Assembly (NCBI GenBank): GCA_963971225.1
Contig: OZ020268.1
Coordinates: 48,782,404-48,846,403 of the forward strand
Direction of reading: 5' to 3'
Length of the DNA stretch: 64,000 nucleotides
Origin: Melieria omissa
Taxonomy: Eukaryota; Arthropoda; Insecta; Diptera; Ulidiidae
The notes beneath the pieces are model-generated. The model saw only the letters and a program-made list of their open reading frames with translations. It ran no database searches and was not told the origin of the DNA. Positions 58,581 through 64,000 of the stretch are shown here, one piece after another (within the stretch, counting starts at the first letter, position 1; the number at the start of each line of letters is the position of its first letter). The translations under genes were made by a program, and so were the position numbers.

Positions 58581-61500
58581 ACATGATTTAGTGTTGTATG
58601 GGGATTCTTAATAATGGGTTCTCGATGCTGAAGAACCTCTAATTTTTTGCGGTGTGGTGAGAAATATTTGACTCAAAGTTCACAAAAAGGCTGTGAAATT
58701 CGACAAATTGCTCTACAGTTGCTCGTAGAGGGTTAAAATCTATGACTGACGCCCACTAGTTTTCCCTACTGAACACTACTGAACTTTCAAGCATATTTAT
58801 ACCTTATCTCCAATTCTTAATGGGTCTCCCATACAAAATGATCGTTTTTATAAAGTAGGTTCCAGCTGCTCCAAGGTTGGTCCCAGATGTTTCAAATGTA
58901 AGACCGACACTAATTTATTTTCTCTTCCGAACGTTTCTTCCAAATATACCTACCCGCTATCTCCAAGTCTTAAGGCGGCTGCCATACAGAACGGACCATT
59001 TTCTAGGGAATTGGCTCTCCACTTGTAAATGTTGTAAACATCGTATCTCGGAAATTACTTAACCGATTTGAATGATTTATTCATCGATCGGCAACATTCT
59101 TTAGTACAACAAATACAAAATTAATAAACGTTCAGAAATTCACCACCAGTGGGCGTCTCCCATACGAACAGAGTTGTTGTACCTCGCTACAAATTCTCTA
59201 TACGCCTTTATATCCTTTCTGAACCAACGCAATGCCTCGCATTAGTAGGGCTCAGCCCCTACAACAACAACAACAATGTTATAGTTCTACATATTTACAT
59301 TTGCTACCTAAATTTGTTTCTTTGAAATATTTAAATTATTTGGGCATTACTAATTTTGTCAAACTGTTCTGAAAAAATTCAAAATTTTTCTTCCATTCAT
59401 TCATGCCAGACGCTCAAAGATTTTTAAAAGCGCCCACTCGCCAAAAAGTAAATATCGAAGTCAATGTTCGAACTTTGGTCTTTCTCAAGCCATCAATTCG
59501 CAAACTGTTACCCGAGTCTCATGTCGAATACACACACAAACATATCGCACAACTTCCAAACATTAAATAAGACACCGAACGCATACCCACACACGCCTCG
59601 TACACCTAACCTAACCTCAAAAAACAAAAACCAAAAAACATTGTTGAATGCGTGTAATTTAAGCTAAAACGTGCAACTTGAATTTCCATTGGGTGGAAAT
59701 TTACGAAAACGTCGAAATTTCCAGGAAATAATGAGAGGTTGTGAGGCCTGTGTTGAGCGTGAGTGTGTGTGTGTTACCCAAGGAAACTTAATAAGCCGAC
59801 GCCAGTATGCCAACAAAAACCTAGAAATTATGTTAGATTAATAAGCTGACGCCTTTTTTTTTATTAATAATAGTAGCAACAATAATATGGGCAAAAAAAT
59901 AATACGAGCAGTGACAAACAATTTCCATTTATTTAATGATATTTAATGCTATAAATAAAATGAAATTAGACAACGACGCAATAAAATGGAGCGAGTTGCA
60001 AGGTGCGGGTGACATAAGAGTTCAAACCGAGAGGACAAAGTCGGAAGCGAGCTAATGAGCACAACACCAACAACAGCGAAATTGACAACCATTCTGACAC
60101 ATACTTATTAATCGCAATAAAAACAAACCGAATAAGACGCCCACTCGAGCTTAGCAGAAAGAAATACAACAATTTCAATTGTTGTCACCGGGTAACGCAA
60201 CAACAAAAATATAATAATTTGATTAAAAAAAATGTGCGACCGTTTCCTAGCAGCCAGTGCGTTCCTCATTTGGAACGCAGCACCTCTTACGAGGCTTGAA
60301 TGTCTTCGTCAGTCTGCGTCCAATTTTCATTCAATGTCGTTATTCACATAATTTTCTCTTGGCTGCGGCCCTACTCCAATTTATCCAACTCACCTGCTTA
60401 CAATGTCCAACGGATCTCAATTCCAATGTCCCACATAATTTTTATTTCGATTTCCCCCTCTCCCTTTCGGCAAAGTCAACGCCAAAGTTGTTAGTCACAG
60501 CGCCCAAAGTTTTCTTTTCGCTCGATTTTGCATTTTTCCTATCATTTTGGCGTCTGTCACGAACACTTACGCCACACAGACACACATTTGTTTGCGTTAT
60601 CGGCACAACAATAAAATGTACAGCATATGATATATGCGGCTCGATGTCGATTTTTTTATGGCCTTAGTCCACCCCCGCTGCACACATTTGCTTCATTTTA
60701 CATGCACTCATACCCATCTAAATGCTGTTAATATTGCTCAATGTATATGCTGTTGTTGTGTGCTTTCGACTGAACAATATGGCCTATACAAAATTATATA
60801 TGTACATATATTAAACAAACACACATATGTTATGTGCGAACATATGTAGGATATATAATCATAATAATAATGACGCGTACGCTCGGTTGTGTGTGGGAAA
60901 TGGCCACGGCAGCGACATGTGCGCTTGTCGTTTATAATTTGTTACTTGCGTTTTTCTACCGCATTGTTGTTGTTACATTATAGTTGATATTTGTTTCGTA
61001 ATTACACTTGACGTGCGTGTATGCAATCGTCGAGTATGTGTATGGGTTTTTGTTAGGAAAAAAGTCGCCAAGCCAGTGAAAGGCCCCTAGTGAGCCGACC
61101 ACTCTCCATTGTGGGCCATGCTCGGATGCATTCATGTTCGTTGCGTCGGATTGGTCGATGATTGATGAATAGAATGTCCAGCACTGTTGTATTGGAGATT
61201 GTAATTATTTGCGATCGATTCGATACTCGAAATTGTCAACAGTCGACAAGAATTATTAATAGTTCCAAGAATTGTTGAATCAGCTATGCGGCGCTGCGCA
61301 ATTAGGTTTTAATTGATGACAGTAACCTTTAGAGGTTAAAGAGGTCAAAGTGTGTTTATTAAGATATGTGAAGTGTGCATCTCAAAACACATAACCTAAA
61401 TATTTAAACATAAAAGTAGTCTTCAACTAGTATGAAAATATCAATTTAAAACAAGGGTTCTAATATAATAACTTCCAGCGCTGTGATGATGCGCTCAAAG

Positions 61501-61735
61501 CGTGTAAAAAGGAAAGTCCACAAAGAGCTCCTCTAGTATCTCATTAGTACTATGAGAGGACTCTCCAAAGTCCAGGAAGATGCTGTCTGACGCTATGGCG
61601 AAGTGATATAGATGCTGTAAAAAGGGCCACAAAAATATATCTCCAAAGCATTGAAGATCTTATTTAAGCAGATATTCCGAAAACTACGCAAATACTGTCT
61701 GCGTACCATAACGAGGTTAGAAAAAGAGGTTGAAA
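58581..61735. other. Intronic AT-rich DNA with a possible retroelement tail
   Basis: Related blocks CTATCTCCAAGTCTTAAGGC and CTTATCTCCAATTCTTAATG (about 58803, 58958) mark a decayed duplication. At 59240-59275 a GTAGGGCTCAGCCCCTAC hairpin is followed by (CAA)n, resembling a LINE/SINE 3' end. A hairpin GCGTTCCTCATTTGGAACGC lies at 60259-60278. No coding exon recognised. Confidence 0.4.
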
Positions 61736-61739
61736 AAGT

Positions 61740-62850
61740 TACCCTTTACGGTACGAAAAAACCCTGAGGAGAGGGGGATACCCTGTAAGGGTATGAAGAT
61801 ATCTTCTAAGAGTTGTCAAGATACCTACTAAGGGTAATAAAGATACTCTCTAAAGATTAGAAAGATACTAAATTTTATGAAAATACCTTCCTGGAGTTTT
61901 AAATATACTCTCTAAAGGTTATGACGATACCTTCTAGGGCTGAAGATACCCCCATATGGTTATAGAGATGCCCTCTAAGTGTCATGGAATACTCTCTTAG
62001 AGTGATGAAGATATCCTCTTAGAGCTATGAAGCTATTTTTAAGAGTTGTGAAGATAGTCTCTAGGTGTTATGAAGGTACCTTCTAAGCATTATAAGGATA
62101 CCCTCTAAGGGTAATGAAAATACTCTCTAAGAGTGATGAAGATATCATCTTAGTGTTATGAAGCTACCTTTTAAGAGTTGTAAAGATACCCTCTAAGGAT
62201 TATGAAGACATCTTCTAGGAGTTGTGAAGATAACTTCTAAGTACTATGAAGATACCCTCTAAGGGTTATGAAGATAACTTCCGAGACCTGTGAAAATACC
62301 TTCTAAAGGTAATAAAGATACCCTGTAACGGTTATGATGATGCCATTTAAGTGTTATGAAGATAACTTTCATGATTTGTGAATATACCCTCTAACGGTTA
62401 CAAAGATACGCTCTGAGGGTAATAAAGATACCCTCTAAAGGTTATGAAGATACCTTCCAAGAGTTGCGAAGATGCTCTCTAAGGGTAATAAAGATACCCT
62501 GTAAGAGTTATGAAGATGCCCTTTATACTTATAAAGATACCCTCAAGTAGTTCTGAAGATACCCTCTATGGGCTATGAAGATAACTTGCAAGTGTTGTGA
62601 AGATACGCTCCAAGAGTTATAAATATACGTTTTAGAAGTTATAAGATACCTTTTCAATAATCTGAAGGTATGCTACAAGGATTATGAAGACAACTTCTTA
62701 GGGTAATAATGATACCCTCTGAGGATTATGAAAACACCCTCTAAAGGTTATGAAGGCATCATCTAAAGTCTGAGGGAAAATAGCCACTTACAATGTAGAG
62801 ATATACTTCAGACGAAATAAAGATACCCTTCAAGAGTCATGAAGATATGG
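61740..62850. repeat. 22-bp minisatellite, about 50 copies
   Basis: The unit GATACCCTCTAAGGGTTATG plus AA repeats with exact 22-bp spacing over long stretches (anchors at 62053, 62075, 62097, 62119, 62141, 62163, 62185, 62207, 62229, 62251), with point variation (GATATCTTC, GCTACCTTT). The unit contains a short palindrome CCCTCTAAGGG. Intronic, non-coding. Confidence 0.92.
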
Positions 62851-64000
62851 TGGTGTTTAAATACGTTCCAGAATATAAAGACATCTTCCCATGGCTATAC
62901 AGATGCCCTATAATGGCTATGAAAAACGAAAGCCCTACGAAAGATTTACAAAACCTTAAAAAAACAGTAAAAGTCTTAAATAAAAAGCTTACACCGAGTG
63001 CTGCGGCGATATGCTCCGAAAACTATAAAAATACTTTATTACTTAGTACGTAGAAGTTTGGTAGATTAGAGAAAAAATGTTTTGTTTACAAGTTAACTTT
63101 TCTTCATCAAACCTTTGTGAAGAAGTCGAACATTTTAGGATGCCCCATTGTTCCTTGAGTCCAACTTTAAAGCTGCTTCTAATGCGTTGCGAAAAGTTTG
63201 TGCACGATGGCAAATTGTTGCGGAATTTGCTGACAATAACAGCAAAAACAAAACAATAAAGAAGCGAAAATCTCCACTAAACAATCTCTAAGAATTTATT
63301 TATCCGTCAATAAATTGCCGGCGACATTAAATGAAAGAGTGAGACGTCGGCGCTGCGGAATTGTAGCAATTTACAAATTGAGATTAAATCACAACAATTT
63401 CGAGAATTTCTCAATTCTAGCGCAAACATTTTACATCGTATCGCCGTAAGATATGCTTACGCAAAGCTCTCCTCTTTGCACTTGGAAAAGAGACGGAGAG
63501 GCCTTCGTACTAATGGCCCAGTGAATTTCGCTTTCGACTATGGCGGAGTTAGTAGGGTCGGGCAAAGCAGGCAGCAGCTAGGAAGGGGCTCGCTAGCGCA
63601 GATAAGCCCGCAATGAATTCCAAGAAATTATGAAAATGATGAAAATTGCTCATCATGATGCGGTGTCAGAGTGTCGAATGAATGCAAAGTGACACAGCTG
63701 ACGCGTTGTGGCGGTGGGTTTATGGAAATTATTAAAATTTCACAACTACAAAAGCAATGCGTGTGCAAAGCACAAAATTGCTGACACAAAGAACAACAAC
63801 AACAAAAGCAAGAAACAAGCCGCTTTGTTTTACAAAAAGCAAGTATGACAAATAGTGAGTGACGGTGGCATAATCGACGTGTGGGCGCCTAAATCTTGAA
63901 AGTTGTTTGGGATAAAGGGGCAAAAGGAGGTTTTGATAGTGATTTTCTTCTATTTCTCTCACTTTTATGTCACTAGACAACCAGGAAATGGAAGGGAAGC
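62851..64000. other. Intronic DNA at the right edge
   Basis: AT-rich to 63300, then moderately GC-rich sequence with GCCGGCG and GGCAGCAGC words. No exon, repeat array or element ends recognised. Confidence 0.4.

Noticed and set aside
62847..63053. 68-codon frame at the end of the 22-bp minisatellite
   Set aside because: It starts in the repeat array, is short, and has no acceptor or homology support for being the next exon.

Overview
The window looks like about 64 kb of non-coding insect DNA. It is AT-rich, full of CAA/GTT and CAG runs, and has TATA/Inr-type core-promoter spacing, 59-74 nt introns and tRNA-headed SINEs. These traits fit a higher dipteran with a large repeat-rich genome, possibly a tephritid-like fly; the species is inference only. 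I found no bacterial genes, rRNA, CRISPR array or intact tRNA gene.

Only one likely host coding segment is visible: a glutamine-rich first coding exon at 57296-57813 (+). It sits behind a strong 3' splice site at about 56323 and ends in a CAG|GTGGGC donor. Most of the rest is therefore probably intergenic or 5'-UTR-intron DNA of that gene, with its later exons to the right of the window.

Two transposase genes are present. At 5361-7276 lies a hAT transposase with an intact reading frame (BED finger, D/D/E residues, C-terminal dimerisation block, 59-nt intron). It sits inside a composite element (3563-8785) that carries smaller insertions. At 22202-23879 lies a broken piggyBac-type transposase with two frameshifts, a 74-nt intron and a deletion between its second and third catalytic Asp.

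Short non-autonomous elements with readable ends and target-site duplications (TSDs) are the main content: hAT MITEs (7289-7909, 28007-29048, 28268-28879), a 9-bp-TSD family in two copies (11666-13041, 39565-40373), a 4-bp-TSD family in two copies (15816-16057, 28537-28697), Tc1/mariner-type MITEs (25051-25549, 46860-47081), a PIF/Harbinger-type MITE (46246-46495), a TTAA-flanked MITE (43104-43820) and two SINEs (15436-15762 +, 42610-42968 -). At 28 kb three elements are nested one inside another.

Between them lie at least eight unrelated degenerate tandem arrays, with periods of about 123 bp (18.1-19.4 kb), 52 bp (24.5-25.9 kb), 80 bp (33.3-34.3 kb), 50 bp with a 421-bp higher-order unit (39.3-42.0 kb), 175 bp (50.6-51.4 kb), 182 bp (52.4-53.5 kb), 142 bp (57.9-58.6 kb) and 22 bp (61.7-62.8 kb). 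A strongly purine-skewed tract covers much of 8.8-11.1 kb. Two arrays are interrupted by MITEs, so the arrays are older than those insertions.
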